This document shows positions 17,202 to 25,421 of a stretch of DNA of 64,000 nt, piece after piece. Position 1 is the stretch's first letter. Each line of letters begins with the position of its first letter. Below the pieces are notes generated by a model. The model was given only the letters and a program-made list of their open reading frames with translations, did not search any database and had not been told where the DNA came from. The stretch comes from [Clostridium] celerecrescens 18A. GTDB lineage: Bacteria > Bacillota > Clostridia > Lachnospirales > Lachnospiraceae. Location: the NCBI RefSeq assembly GCF_002797975.1, contig NZ_PGET01000001.1, positions 620,001 to 684,000 on the forward strand, written 5' to 3'. Position numbers and translations under genes: made by a program.

Positions 17202-17654
17202 ATGTTTGAGTTCAAAGATTTTGATTATTTAACCGATGGAGAAATTGATTTAAAGATTGAAGAAAAAGTACCATCTAATGAGGAAAAGGGCTATGTACCT
17301 GCATATAGATACAAAATTACATCACATAAATCAGACGATGGCATAGGTGCTATTGACATTCGGATCGGCAACAATGAAAACTTGTACTACGGGGGGCATA
17401 TTGGCTATATGATTAAAGAAAGTTACCGAGGAAATAGTTATGCTTCAAAAGCGTGTAAAATCATCAAAAATGTAGCGATTGCACATGGGATGAACAGACT
17501 TATTATAACATGCAATCCAGACAACCTGCCATCACGAAAAACTTGCGAAAAGGCAGGGCTCAAACTTAAAGAAATAGTCAATATACCACCATATAATGAG
17601 ATGTACGAAAGCGGAGAGCGACAAAAGTGTATCTATGAATGGATTTTAGGATAG
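17202..17654 (+). CDS. GNAT family N-acetyltransferase (RimJ/RimL-like)
   Basis: A 150-residue GNAT protein. The acetyl-CoA loop is YRGNSYASKACKIIKNVA, followed by the NPDNLPSRKTCEKAGLKL block typical of RimL-type enzymes acting on amines or protein N-termini. The start follows AGGGGG by 8 nt. It is monocistronic between a good promoter and a bidirectional terminator. Substrate unknown. Confidence 0.85.
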   Translation: MFEFKDFDYLTDGEIDLKIEEKVPSNEEKGYVPAYRYKITSHKSDDGIGAIDIRIGNNENLYYGGHIGYMIKESYRGNSYASKACKIIKNVAIAHGMNRLIITCNPDNLPSRKTCEKAGLKLKEIVNIPPYNEMYESGERQKCIYEWILG

Positions 17655-17686
17655 CTACTTTTTAAATTCATTGTATATTTTAAATT

Positions 17687-17712
17687 AAGGGAACTTTTTA
17701 ATAAGTTCCCTT
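17687..17712. terminator. Bidirectional terminator
   Basis: AAGGGAACTT pairs perfectly with AAGTTCCCTT around a 6-nt loop; A and T runs flank it on both sides. Confidence 0.75.
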
Positions 17713-17879
17713 AAAAAAAATAAATTATCAGCACATGTAGAAAAGAATCTTTAAACTAGTCCCTTAAGGGGCATATTTTTATGCAAGAGAGGCTGGAAGG
17801 CGTCTTTATGAGCAGCATTGAAAAAATAAAACCCTAGTATTTACAATGAAATCTTGTATTTACCAGGGTATAAAATAAT

Positions 17880-17951
17880 GGAGACAACAGGGCTCGAACC
17901 TGCGACCCTTTACACGTCAAGCAAATGCTCTCCCAGCTGAGCTATGTCTCC
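17880..17951 (-). tRNA. tRNA-Val (anticodon GAC)
   Basis: A 72-nt cloverleaf: acceptor GGAGACA pairs perfectly with TGTCTCC, the D arm is GCTC...GAGC, the anticodon loop TTGACGT gives GAC, and the T arm is GCAGG-TTCGAGC-CCTGT. CCA is not encoded. Confidence 0.95.
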
Positions 17952-18016
17952 ATAGGAGCATTGTAACTGAAAATCTGAAAAAAGGCAAGCGAAATTCTTT
18001 CATAAATTTGAAGATT

Positions 18017-18655
18017 TTACAGCAGCCAATCCAGATGATCACACCTGCTTTGAAGCTCCATAAAAAACTTTGATATATGGTATCCATCCATGAGGGCATG
18101 ATTAGCCAGGATTGATACCGGTATCTTTAAATTTCCCTCTGACTTAAAATACTTCCCCCAGGTAATACGGGGATTGCTGTCTGCAGGAATCGGAACCGGT
18201 TGAATGATAGATGTATAGCTCACCCATGGAATGCTGGAAAAGTAAAAGAGCTGATCCTCGTCTTCCCCGTCTGAAAGAGACTGGGACTGTCTGGCCTTTT
18301 CCTGCCGCTGCTTCCCATCCTTTAGATAGGCGTCAAAGGGCAGCCGGTCGTCTGCGGTACAGTAACAATAGTTTTCACCTTCTAAGGCCAGAGTATAGGA
18401 AGGAATGCAATGATCATATTCGATTATTCCATCTCCATGAATGCGACGGCGGAATTCCGGGATAGCGTTGGCTGTCTGAGCGGACGCGTAAAGGAAAGTC
18501 AAATAAAAGGGCAGTTCCTTTTCTTTAATAGAGCCCATAAAATATGTAATGTCCAAATTTACGGTCATACCAACATATGGGTAAGCGAAATTGCGGAAAA
18601 GGTTAAATTGATCTTTTCGCAGATAATGTTCCATGTCAAGATATTGATAACTCAT
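18017..18655 (-). CDS. Chloramphenicol acetyltransferase-fold protein (CAT-like)
   Basis: A 212-residue CatA-fold acyltransferase. The active-site motif NHALMDGYH near residue 187 corresponds to HHxxxDG; the catalytic His is the H of NHALMDG. The first His of the classic HH pair is Asn, as in several CAT-like homologues. AGGAGGTG fixes the start at 18655. Homologues of this type are widespread in clostridia and often do not confer chloramphenicol resistance, so the substrate should be left open. It lies between two tRNA genes on the same strand. Confidence 0.85.
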   Translation of the reverse strand: MSYQYLDMEHYLRKDQFNLFRNFAYPYVGMTVNLDITYFMGSIKEKELPFYLTFLYASAQTANAIPEFRRRIHGDGIIEYDHCIPSYTLALEGENYCYCTADDRLPFDAYLKDGKQRQEKARQSQSLSDGEDEDQLFYFSSIPWVSYTSIIQPVPIPADSNPRITWGKYFKSEGNLKIPVSILANHALMDGYHISKFFMELQSRCDHLDWLL

Positions 18656-18736
18656 AAAACACACCTCCTGATTTTATAAACCAATTGCGGCATAGAGCCT
18701 TAGGGAAAGGCGCAGGTAATATGCGCAATCATATAC

Positions 18737-18777
18737 AAAAAAATACCGGAAACCTTATGATAATAAGGAATACCGGC
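18737..18777 (-). terminator. Terminator downstream of tRNA-Pro
   Basis: CCGGTATTCCTTAT and ATAAGGTTTCCGG form a stem on the minus strand, followed by seven T. Confidence 0.7.
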
Positions 18778-18798
18778 ACTCTTAAGTATATTGTCAAT

Positions 18799-18871
18799 CG
18801 GAGTAACAGGATTTGAACCTGCGACCTCTCGGCCCCCAGCCGAGCGCGCTACCAAGCTACGCCATACTCCG
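18799..18871 (-). tRNA. tRNA-Pro (anticodon GGG)
   Basis: A 73-nt cloverleaf: acceptor CGGAGTA pairs with TACTCCG, anticodon stem CTCGG/CCGAG encloses CTGGGGG (anticodon GGG), and the T arm is GCAGG-TTCAAAT-CCTGT. CCA is not encoded. Confidence 0.95.
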
Positions 18872-18928
18872 TTTTCTTGACACATATGGTATTATAGCAG
18901 AAAGTTTCCGATTGGTAAAGTATATTTC

Positions 18929-18957
18929 TTGAAAAATTTTCAAATTTAATATATTAT
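18929..18957 (+). promoter_or_regulatory. Promoter of the HAD-lpd-aminopeptidase operon
   Basis: TTGAAA (18929-18934), 17-bp spacer, TATTAT (18952-18957), 43 bp before the start codon. Confidence 0.6.
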
Positions 18958-19000
18958 GGTAAGGAGACGATTATTTAGGAAGAAAAACAGGTGAAGATAG

Positions 19001-19792
19001 ATGAAGCCAATTGTAAGCTTTGATGTAGATATGACACTGCTGGACCATAAAGACTGGACAATTCCTGCCAGTGCTTTGGAAACCATAGAAAAATTGAGAG
19101 AGAACTATACCATCGTACTGGCAACAGGCAGAGATATGGATTCCGTTTTCAGCACCGCCATCCGGGATGAGGTAAAACCGGATGCGATCATCCATCTCAA
19201 TGGGACGAAGGTAACTGTGGGAGATAAGGTCATTTATGAACATACTTTTGATAAGGTTCTGCTGAGAAATATTCTGGCCTATGCGGAGAAAACTCCTTAC
19301 AGCGTTGGAACTACAGTTGGGGAATGGGATTATTATGTTAATCCCGAGGTGGTAAAAAGGCATGATGCAACACTTTGGGGAGAATGCGGAAGAAGATTTG
19401 AAGATCCAGGAAAGCTTGTGGAGCTTGAAGTGAGGACCATGGCCTATATTGGAGATGAGGCTGGAGCAAAAGCAATGGAGGAGGAATTTCCGGAAATCCA
19501 TGTACATATGTTTGCTGATAAACGGGGAGCAGATGTGGTGGAACGGAAGGCTTCAAAAGCCATGGGCCTGATGAGGCTCTGCGAATATTATAAAATACCT
19601 CTTACAGATACAATAGCCTTTGGAGACAGCATGAATGACTATGATATCATTAAAATAGCAGGCAAGGGAATTGCCATGGGCAACGCCATGACTGAATTAA
19701 AGAAAGCAGCCGATTACGTCACGGATCCTATTGATCAAGAGGGAATTAAAAATGCCTGCCTCCATTTTGGAATGATCCGGCAGGAGGATTAA
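19001..19792 (+). CDS. HAD superfamily (Cof-type) phosphatase
   Basis: A 263-residue HAD hydrolase. Motif I FDVDMTLLD supplies nucleophile Asp8 and Asp10; motif II is VLATGRDM; motif IV is AFGDSMNDYDI. A type IIB cap lies between. Cof enzymes dephosphorylate sugar phosphates, FMN or PLP; specificity cannot be assigned. An AGGTG box lies 7 nt upstream. It is first in an operon with lpd (2-nt gap) and aminopeptidase P (overlap). Confidence 0.88.
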   Translation: MKPIVSFDVDMTLLDHKDWTIPASALETIEKLRENYTIVLATGRDMDSVFSTAIRDEVKPDAIIHLNGTKVTVGDKVIYEHTFDKVLLRNILAYAEKTPYSVGTTVGEWDYYVNPEVVKRHDATLWGECGRRFEDPGKLVELEVRTMAYIGDEAGAKAMEEEFPEIHVHMFADKRGADVVERKASKAMGLMRLCEYYKIPLTDTIAFGDSMNDYDIIKIAGKGIAMGNAMTELKKAADYVTDPIDQEGIKNACLHFGMIRQED

Positions 19793-19794
19793 AA

Positions 19795-21228
19795 ATGGCA
19801 GAACATTACGATATACTTGTGATTGGCGGCGGGCCAGGCGGATATACCGCTGCTTTAAAAGCCGCCGGTCTGGGACTTAAGACCGCCATTGTGGAGAAGG
19901 AAAGACTGGGGGGAACCTGTATTAACAAAGGCTGTATTCCTACAAAGGCCTTACTTCATGCCTCCAGTATTTTTGAAGCTCTTCAAAACAGCGATGAATT
20001 CGGGGTATCCACAGATTTTATTTCTTTTGATTTTAAAAAGATGCAGAATTACAAAAAACGTTCTGTTAAAGCGTACCGCAAGGAAGTGGAGGAGCTTGTG
20101 AAAGCAGCTGGAATAGCCATTATTTGCGGGACAGCAACCATACGCCGGGGACGGACTATAGAGGTGAACGGCCTGGAAGGCAAGGATTATTATGAGGCAG
20201 ATCATATCATCATTGCCACCGGAGCAAAACCGGTGATGCTAAAGATTCCGGGAGCGGACCTTTCCGGGGTGTTGACCAGTGACCGCCTGTTAGCTTCTGA
20301 CACTTGGAATTACGACCGCCTCACGATCATTGGAGGCGGGGTGATCGGAGTGGAATTTGCCACCATTTTCAGCGCCCTCTGTTCCCATGTGACTATATTG
20401 GAGAGCAAAGCCCATTTATTAGGGCCTATGGATTCTGAAGTCTCCCAGGCTCTGGAAGAGGAGCTTAAAAGAAAAGGAATCGCGATCCATTGCAGAGCTG
20501 ATGTTAAGGAAATACGGGAGGAACCCAATCAGGGACTGACTTGTATCTTTGAAGTGAATGGAGAGGAACAAACCATCCGTTCCGGTCAGATCCTCATGGC
20601 AGCAGGACGGGCTCCTTATCTGGATGGACTGATGGGACCGGATGTGAAACTTGAAATGGAAAATGGTCATCTGAAAGTAGATTCAGAATTCAGAACCAGT
20701 GAGCCGGGGATTTATGCCATCGGCGATGTGGCGGCTGACATCAAGCTTGCCCATGTGGCGGCCGCACAGGGAACCTATGTAATAGAAAAGATTGCAGGAG
20801 TTGAGCATACCACCCGGCTTTCTGTGGTGCCTAACGGTATGTTTGTCAAGCTTCCTGTGGTACCTAGCTGCATTTACACGGAACCGGAAATCGCCTCCGT
20901 AGGGCTCACCAAGGAGGCGGCTATCGCCTGCAGCATGAAGGTAAAATGCGGACGCTACTCCATGAGCGGTAACGGAAAATCCATTATAGCCAGGGAGCAG
21001 AATGGGTTTATCCATCTGGTATTTGAAGAATATTCCGGTGCTCTCGTGGGAGCCCAGATCGTATGCCCCAGGGCAACCGATATGATCAGCGAGATGGCGA
21101 CAGCTATTGCGAACGGCTTGACAGCTGAACAGCTTATGCTTGCCATGCGCGCCCATCCTACCTACAGCGAAGGAATTGGGGCAGCTATAGAAAATTATTA
21201 TGAAACCAAAGGAGAGATAAAGCGATGA
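19795..21228 (+). CDS. lpdA: Dihydrolipoyl dehydrogenase (E3)
   Basis: A 477-residue flavoprotein disulfide reductase. The FAD loop is IGGGPGGYTAALKA, the redox disulfide Cys42/Cys47 is in GGTCINKGCIPTK, the NAD loop is IIGGGVIGVEFATIF, and the catalytic HAHPTYSE sits at the C-terminus. It re-oxidises dihydrolipoamide on lipoylated partners. None (E2 or GcvH) is encoded in the window, so the partner lies elsewhere or this is a specialised reductase. CAGGAGG precedes the ATG, inside the end of the HAD gene. Confidence 0.92.
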   Translation: MAEHYDILVIGGGPGGYTAALKAAGLGLKTAIVEKERLGGTCINKGCIPTKALLHASSIFEALQNSDEFGVSTDFISFDFKKMQNYKKRSVKAYRKEVEELVKAAGIAIICGTATIRRGRTIEVNGLEGKDYYEADHIIIATGAKPVMLKIPGADLSGVLTSDRLLASDTWNYDRLTIIGGGVIGVEFATIFSALCSHVTILESKAHLLGPMDSEVSQALEEELKRKGIAIHCRADVKEIREEPNQGLTCIFEVNGEEQTIRSGQILMAAGRAPYLDGLMGPDVKLEMENGHLKVDSEFRTSEPGIYAIGDVAADIKLAHVAAAQGTYVIEKIAGVEHTTRLSVVPNGMFVKLPVVPSCIYTEPEIASVGLTKEAAIACSMKVKCGRYSMSGNGKSIIAREQNGFIHLVFEEYSGALVGAQIVCPRATDMISEMATAIANGLTAEQLMLAMRAHPTYSEGIGAAIENYYETKGEIKR

Positions 21229-23012
21229 TTCAGGAAAGACTGGAACAGTTAAGAAAACTGATGGCAGAGCACCATATGGATGCTTACATGATTCCAACCT
21301 CGGATTTTCATGAGTCCGAGTATGTGGGAGAATATTTTAAATGCAGAGAATTTATAACCGGATTCAGCGGATCAGCTGGTACGGCTGTAATTACGAAGGA
21401 TGAAGCCGGTTTATGGACCGATGGCCGTTATTTTGTACAAGCAGGCAAGCAGCTTGAGGGAACCGGAATCACCCTGCAGAAAATGGGACAGCCTGGAGTT
21501 CCTGAGATTGGGGAATATCTGGATCAGGTACTTCCGGAAGGCGGCTGTCTGGGATTTGACGGACGGGTGGTAAACTGCCAACTGGGGCAGGACTTAGAAA
21601 AGCTTCTGGTGGAAAAACATGTGACACTGGCTTATCAGGAGGACCTGGTGGATGTTTTATGGAAAGAACGTCCGAAACAGTCTGCAGAACCGGTATGGAT
21701 CCTTGAGGAAAAGTACAGCGGAAAATCTTCTGCACGGAAAATACAAGAATTAAGAAGCCAGATGAAGAAAGAAAAGGCAACCATCCATATCCTTACATCT
21801 CTGGATGACATTGCATGGCTTTTAAACATCCGCGGAAATGATGTAGAATGCAATCCGGTAGTTCTTTCCTATGCAATGATAACCCTGGACCGTTTCTATC
21901 TTTTCATCAATGAAAAGGTGTTAAAGGATGAAGTGAAAGCTTACTTTAAGGATCTTTCCGTAACAATATGCCCTTACAATGACATTTACACAGCAGTTTC
22001 ACAGTTAAGAGATCAGAAGGTTCTTGTAGAAACGGGTAAGACTAATTATGCCATTGTTAAAAATCTTGACGGCTCCAACCGCATCATTGATAAAATGAAC
22101 CCTACCGCCCTTTCAAAAGCCATGAAGAATCCGGTGGAAGTGGAAAATATGAGAAAAGCTCACATCAAGGATGGCGTAGCTATGGTAAAATTCATCTACT
22201 GGCTGAAGCAGAATGTGGGAAAAGAAATGATTACAGAGGTCAGCGCCCAGGAGCATCTGGATCATCTGCGTTCCGAACAGGAAGGGAATCTGGGGCTGAG
22301 CTTTGATACGATTTCCGCCTATGGTGCCAATGCGGCGATGTGCCATTATAAGGCCACAGCGGAAAGTGATGTGAAGATAGAGCCCAGAGGACTTTATCTG
22401 GTGGATTCAGGCGGACAGTATTATGAAGGAACGACTGATGTAACCAGAACCATAGCGGTAGGGCCGCTGACAGAGAAAGAGAGAGAGCATTTTACTCTTA
22501 CTGTCATCAGTATGCTGCGCCTGGGAGCGGTAAAATTCCTTTACGGATGCCGGGGTCTGACCCTGGATTATGTTGCAAGAGAGCCATTCTGGAGCCGCGG
22601 CATTAATTTTGACCATGGGACCGGTCATGGAGTAGGATATCTGCTTAATGTTCATGAGCGCCCCAATGGAATCCGGTGGCGTATGGTACCGGAGCGACAG
22701 GATAACAGTGTTCTGGAGGAAGGAATGATTACTTCCGATGAGCCTGGAGTATATATTGAGGGAAGCCACGGCGTCCGTACAGAGAATCTGATAGTTAGTA
22801 AGAAAGCGGAAAAGAATGAGTATGGGCAATTTATGGAGTTTGAATTCCTGACCATGGTTCCCATTGATCTGGAAGCCATTGATCAAGGCATTATGACCGA
22901 ACATGATGTGCAGCTGTTAAATGATTATCACAAAGCCGTTTACGAAGCCCTTTCCCCGTATGTTACAGGAGAGGAAGCATTGTGGCTGAAAGAGAATACA
23001 AGAACTATTTAG
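21225..23012 (+). CDS. Aminopeptidase P family protein (Xaa-Pro aminopeptidase, M24B)
   Basis: A 595-residue long-form aminopeptidase P with two creatinase-like N domains (residues 1-300), an M24 pita-bread domain (310-530) and a C-terminal extension. Metal-ligand regions are visible: VDSGGQYYEGTTDVTR, HGTGHGVGYLLNVHE, SDEPGVYIEGSHGVRTEN. It removes N-terminal residues preceding proline. Its ATG overlaps the lpd stop by 4 nt. The three-domain architecture resembles eukaryotic-type APP and is common in Lachnospiraceae. Confidence 0.92.
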   Translation: MIQERLEQLRKLMAEHHMDAYMIPTSDFHESEYVGEYFKCREFITGFSGSAGTAVITKDEAGLWTDGRYFVQAGKQLEGTGITLQKMGQPGVPEIGEYLDQVLPEGGCLGFDGRVVNCQLGQDLEKLLVEKHVTLAYQEDLVDVLWKERPKQSAEPVWILEEKYSGKSSARKIQELRSQMKKEKATIHILTSLDDIAWLLNIRGNDVECNPVVLSYAMITLDRFYLFINEKVLKDEVKAYFKDLSVTICPYNDIYTAVSQLRDQKVLVETGKTNYAIVKNLDGSNRIIDKMNPTALSKAMKNPVEVENMRKAHIKDGVAMVKFIYWLKQNVGKEMITEVSAQEHLDHLRSEQEGNLGLSFDTISAYGANAAMCHYKATAESDVKIEPRGLYLVDSGGQYYEGTTDVTRTIAVGPLTEKEREHFTLTVISMLRLGAVKFLYGCRGLTLDYVAREPFWSRGINFDHGTGHGVGYLLNVHERPNGIRWRMVPERQDNSVLEEGMITSDEPGVYIEGSHGVRTENLIVSKKAEKNEYGQFMEFEFLTMVPIDLEAIDQGIMTEHDVQLLNDYHKAVYEALSPYVTGEEALWLKENTRTI

Positions 23013-23023
23013 AATATATAGCT

Positions 23024-23058
23024 AGGCAGAACCGTAGATTACGGTTCTGCCTGTTTTT
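23024..23058 (+). terminator. Operon terminator
   Basis: A 12-bp perfect stem AGGCAGAACCGT/ACGGTTCTGCCT with a 5-nt loop and TTTTT; it overlaps the 3' end of the convergent XRE gene. Confidence 0.88.
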
Positions 23059-23380
23059 GATTGTCCGCGTTTGCTTTAAGCCGCAATAATATGGGAAAAA
23101 CCGCTTCCAGATCTTCTTTGCTTAAGTTTCTCATCAACGCGGCGGCTTCCCTTAAAAGAGGCTGATCTTTTCTTTCCGTTTTAAAAAATTCTATGGGAGT
23201 AATTTCAAGATAATCGCAGATTTCAAAAAATTGTTTCATAGATGGCATGGAACGTCCTGAAGAAATTCCCTGGATATAGCTCTTATTTTTTCCCAAATCC
23301 AGGCTCATTTGATATTCTGAGATATTTTTTTTCAAGCGAAGCTCCGTGATTCGATTCCTGACAAACTGTTCATCCAACAT
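23039..23380 (-). CDS. XRE family helix-turn-helix regulator
   Basis: A 113-residue protein. Residues 5-65 are an XRE/Cro helix-turn-helix (RNRITELRLKKNISEYQMSL, GKNKSYIQGISSGRSMPSMK, CDYLEITPIEFF). A short helical C-terminus follows. GAGGTG supports ATG 23380 over an upstream in-frame ATG. Target unknown; it is convergent with the operon to its left and divergent from the GGDEF gene. Confidence 0.8.
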   Translation of the reverse strand: MLDEQFVRNRITELRLKKNISEYQMSLDLGKNKSYIQGISSGRSMPSMKQFFEICDYLEITPIEFFKTERKDQPLLREAAALMRNLSKEDLEAVFPILLRLKANADNQKQAEP

Positions 23381-23551
23381 TATCACCTCTAGGTTAATCA
23401 TAAAGGATATTCTGTGCAGATGCTACGTATTATATGCGTAATAATGGCAGAAAAACAGGTTGCATATACGGATGAAAAGCGTTATCATATACCATATACG
23501 AATGGAAAAGAAGCGGGATAAAGGATTCCAGCAGGTACAGGGGGAAGGATC

Positions 23552-24436
23552 ATGGCAGGTAATTCAGGTAGGCGGTTCGAAAGGTGGAATTCGGTGAACG
23601 AGCATGAGTTCTTCCGTTATGATGAGACGGAGCAATTGTACAGAAACATAAACTTATTTAAAGATACGGTTTTATTTGAGTATTCTTATGTAGATGAGAG
23701 ACTATATCTGTCACCAAACGCAAAAGGACAGATAGATATGTTGAATTTTGAACGTATTCTTATTAAGCATAGAAGCAATGCCCCCCAAGTTGGTGAGATC
23801 CGCTCGTTTGAATTTTGTCTGGGAAAATCGGGGGAACCATATCACTGGTGCAGTTGCAAACTAACTGCTCAATGGGAGGATCAGACAGAAAGCCCGGTCA
23901 AGCTTATTGGAAAGCTTCAGGATATTACCGGATTGAAGGCGAGGGAAGAGCAGCTGTTGCTCCAGTCCTTAAAGGATGGACTCACCGGTTTATACAATAA
24001 AATGGCCTTTAAATACCGGGTAGAAGAAAAATTAAAGTCCGGCGGATCAGGCTGGCTCTGCATGATCGATATAGATAATTTCAAGGAAATCAATGACTGC
24101 TTCGGCCATCTGGCCGGCGACCGTATCTTGATGCAGGTAGGCGGAATGCTCTGTGATATTTATCCTGATCCGGATCTGGTGGGAAGGGCAGGCGGAGATG
24201 AGTTTGTAGTTTTCACAACAAAAGATAACGTCCAGGAAAGAGCGGACGATCTGTTGGACAGAGTAGAAAAGATCGTACCGGAGGAAAAGTGGTCCATTTC
24301 TGTCAGTATTGGAATTGCTCCCAGCACCGGAAAGCGCGGAGAGGATTATCAAAAGCTATTTTCCAAAGCAGACCAGGCCATGTATCAAGCAAAACAGGCT
24401 GGAAAAAACCGGATTGCTTTTTTTTATGATGGTTGA
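23552..24436 (+). CDS. PAS-GGDEF protein, probable diguanylate cyclase
   Basis: A 294-residue soluble protein. Residues 15-130 form a PAS-like sensor ending in KLIGKLQDITGLKAREEQL; residues 135-294 are a GGDEF domain with LTGLYNKMAF, the catalytic loop GRAGGDEFVVF near 210-216 and the closing KADQAMYQAKQAGKNR. The intact GGDEF suggests c-di-GMP synthesis. No RxxD inhibitory site precedes the loop, so product feedback is not expected. No membrane segments. Confidence 0.9.
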   Translation: MAGNSGRRFERWNSVNEHEFFRYDETEQLYRNINLFKDTVLFEYSYVDERLYLSPNAKGQIDMLNFERILIKHRSNAPQVGEIRSFEFCLGKSGEPYHWCSCKLTAQWEDQTESPVKLIGKLQDITGLKAREEQLLLQSLKDGLTGLYNKMAFKYRVEEKLKSGGSGWLCMIDIDNFKEINDCFGHLAGDRILMQVGGMLCDIYPDPDLVGRAGGDEFVVFTTKDNVQERADDLLDRVEKIVPEEKWSISVSIGIAPSTGKRGEDYQKLFSKADQAMYQAKQAGKNRIAFFYDG

Positions 24437-24486
24437 TGATTGATGGTTCAGGGATTATGATGGTGGATTATATAGAATGGAACGGT

Positions 24487-24522
24487 AAAATGGGGCAGGA
24501 GATGTTTATCCTGTCCCATTTT
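24487..24522. terminator. Bidirectional terminator between convergent genes
   Basis: AAAATGGGGCAGGA (24487-24500) pairs with TCCTGTCCCATTTT (24509-24522), with A/T runs on both flanks. Confidence 0.85.
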
Positions 24523-24534
24523 ATTTTTGATTTG

Positions 24535-25116
24535 TTATTCCTGCTCGGTGGGTAAATCTACCAGAGTGTATTCACATTGGATTGCTGGGAGAAACTTGTC
24601 CAGAAGATCCTCGGTTTTAAACTTTAGGCTGGAAGTATTGATGCAGGGATGGCAGCCAAAGAATTCTTGAGATAGCACTTCCTTGTCAATCAGCAGCCTG
24701 ACACGGCGGTTTTTATCGTTCATAAGACCAAAGACTGAAACAGAACCGGGGGTTATGTCAAGGAATTCTTCCATGAATTCCGGTTCTGCAAAAGAGAGTC
24801 TGGCGGAACCTATTTGTTTAGAGAGGGCAGCCGTGCGGAATTTCTTTCCGCCGGGCAGCAGCAGGAGATAGAAATCAGTTTTCTGGGCATTGCGTAGAAA
24901 TAAGTTTTTGCAGATTTCTATTTTTAACAGCGCATCAACCTCACGGCAGGCTTCTATGGTAGGAAGCGGGGAGTGATCCACCCGTTGATAGGATATATTC
25001 AATTTATCCAGTAGGTCATAGGTGCGGATTTCCTTGGGAAGACGCTCTGTTTGATTTTGGGGACGCCCGTTATAAAGGGTTTCATCCAGGTAAAAGGTAT
25101 CGTTTGTATGAACCAT
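24535..25116 (-). CDS. Prolyl-tRNA editing (YbaK/ProX, PrdX-like) protein
   Basis: A 193-residue stand-alone editing domain that hydrolyses mischarged aminoacyl-tRNA(Pro). Signatures are DHSPLPTIEACREVD, the catalytic-Lys block ICKNLFLRN, and GxHP as FFGCHPCIN. Family members deacylate Ala- or Cys-tRNA(Pro). AAGGAAG 8 nt upstream selects ATG 25116; a GTG nine bases earlier is less likely. Convergent with the GGDEF gene. Confidence 0.88.
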   Translation of the reverse strand: MVHTNDTFYLDETLYNGRPQNQTERLPKEIRTYDLLDKLNISYQRVDHSPLPTIEACREVDALLKIEICKNLFLRNAQKTDFYLLLLPGGKKFRTAALSKQIGSARLSFAEPEFMEEFLDITPGSVSVFGLMNDKNRRVRLLIDKEVLSQEFFGCHPCINTSSLKFKTEDLLDKFLPAIQCEYTLVDLPTEQE

Positions 25117-25421
25117 GAGTTGCACTTCCTTTTGTCTTTTTATGATTTATTATATATGAGAGGGGAAATAATTCAAGTATTTCTTGAATGAATGGAAGTA
25201 TTTAGTGGTTTTGGCGGTGGAGATGTATTATAATAGGTGTGAATAAAAATGGAAGTTTAAGGCCCGGCGGAAAGGTAGGATTGGAAATGTTTTTTGAGGA
25301 GGCCGGGATTTTATTGTGTAAAGGGATTAAAATAGAAATGGATTAAAGATATGAAAGAGTTTAATAATAGGAAGAGTTTAAAGAAAGGTTAATTTAAAAA
25401 TAGGAAGGGTAGATTGCATAA
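25117..25421. other. A/G-rich intergenic region upstream of the rlmD-like gene
   Basis: 305 bp, purine-rich on the plus strand. No ORF or hairpin that I trust; the promoter for the methyltransferase presumably lies here. Only a weak GGAAGGG box about 13 nt before the ATG can be seen. Confidence 0.4.

Noticed and set aside
18017..18655. Calling the CAT-like protein a chloramphenicol resistance gene
   Set aside because: The HHxxxDG motif has Asn for the first His, and clostridial CAT-fold relatives are often not resistance enzymes; only the fold is supported.
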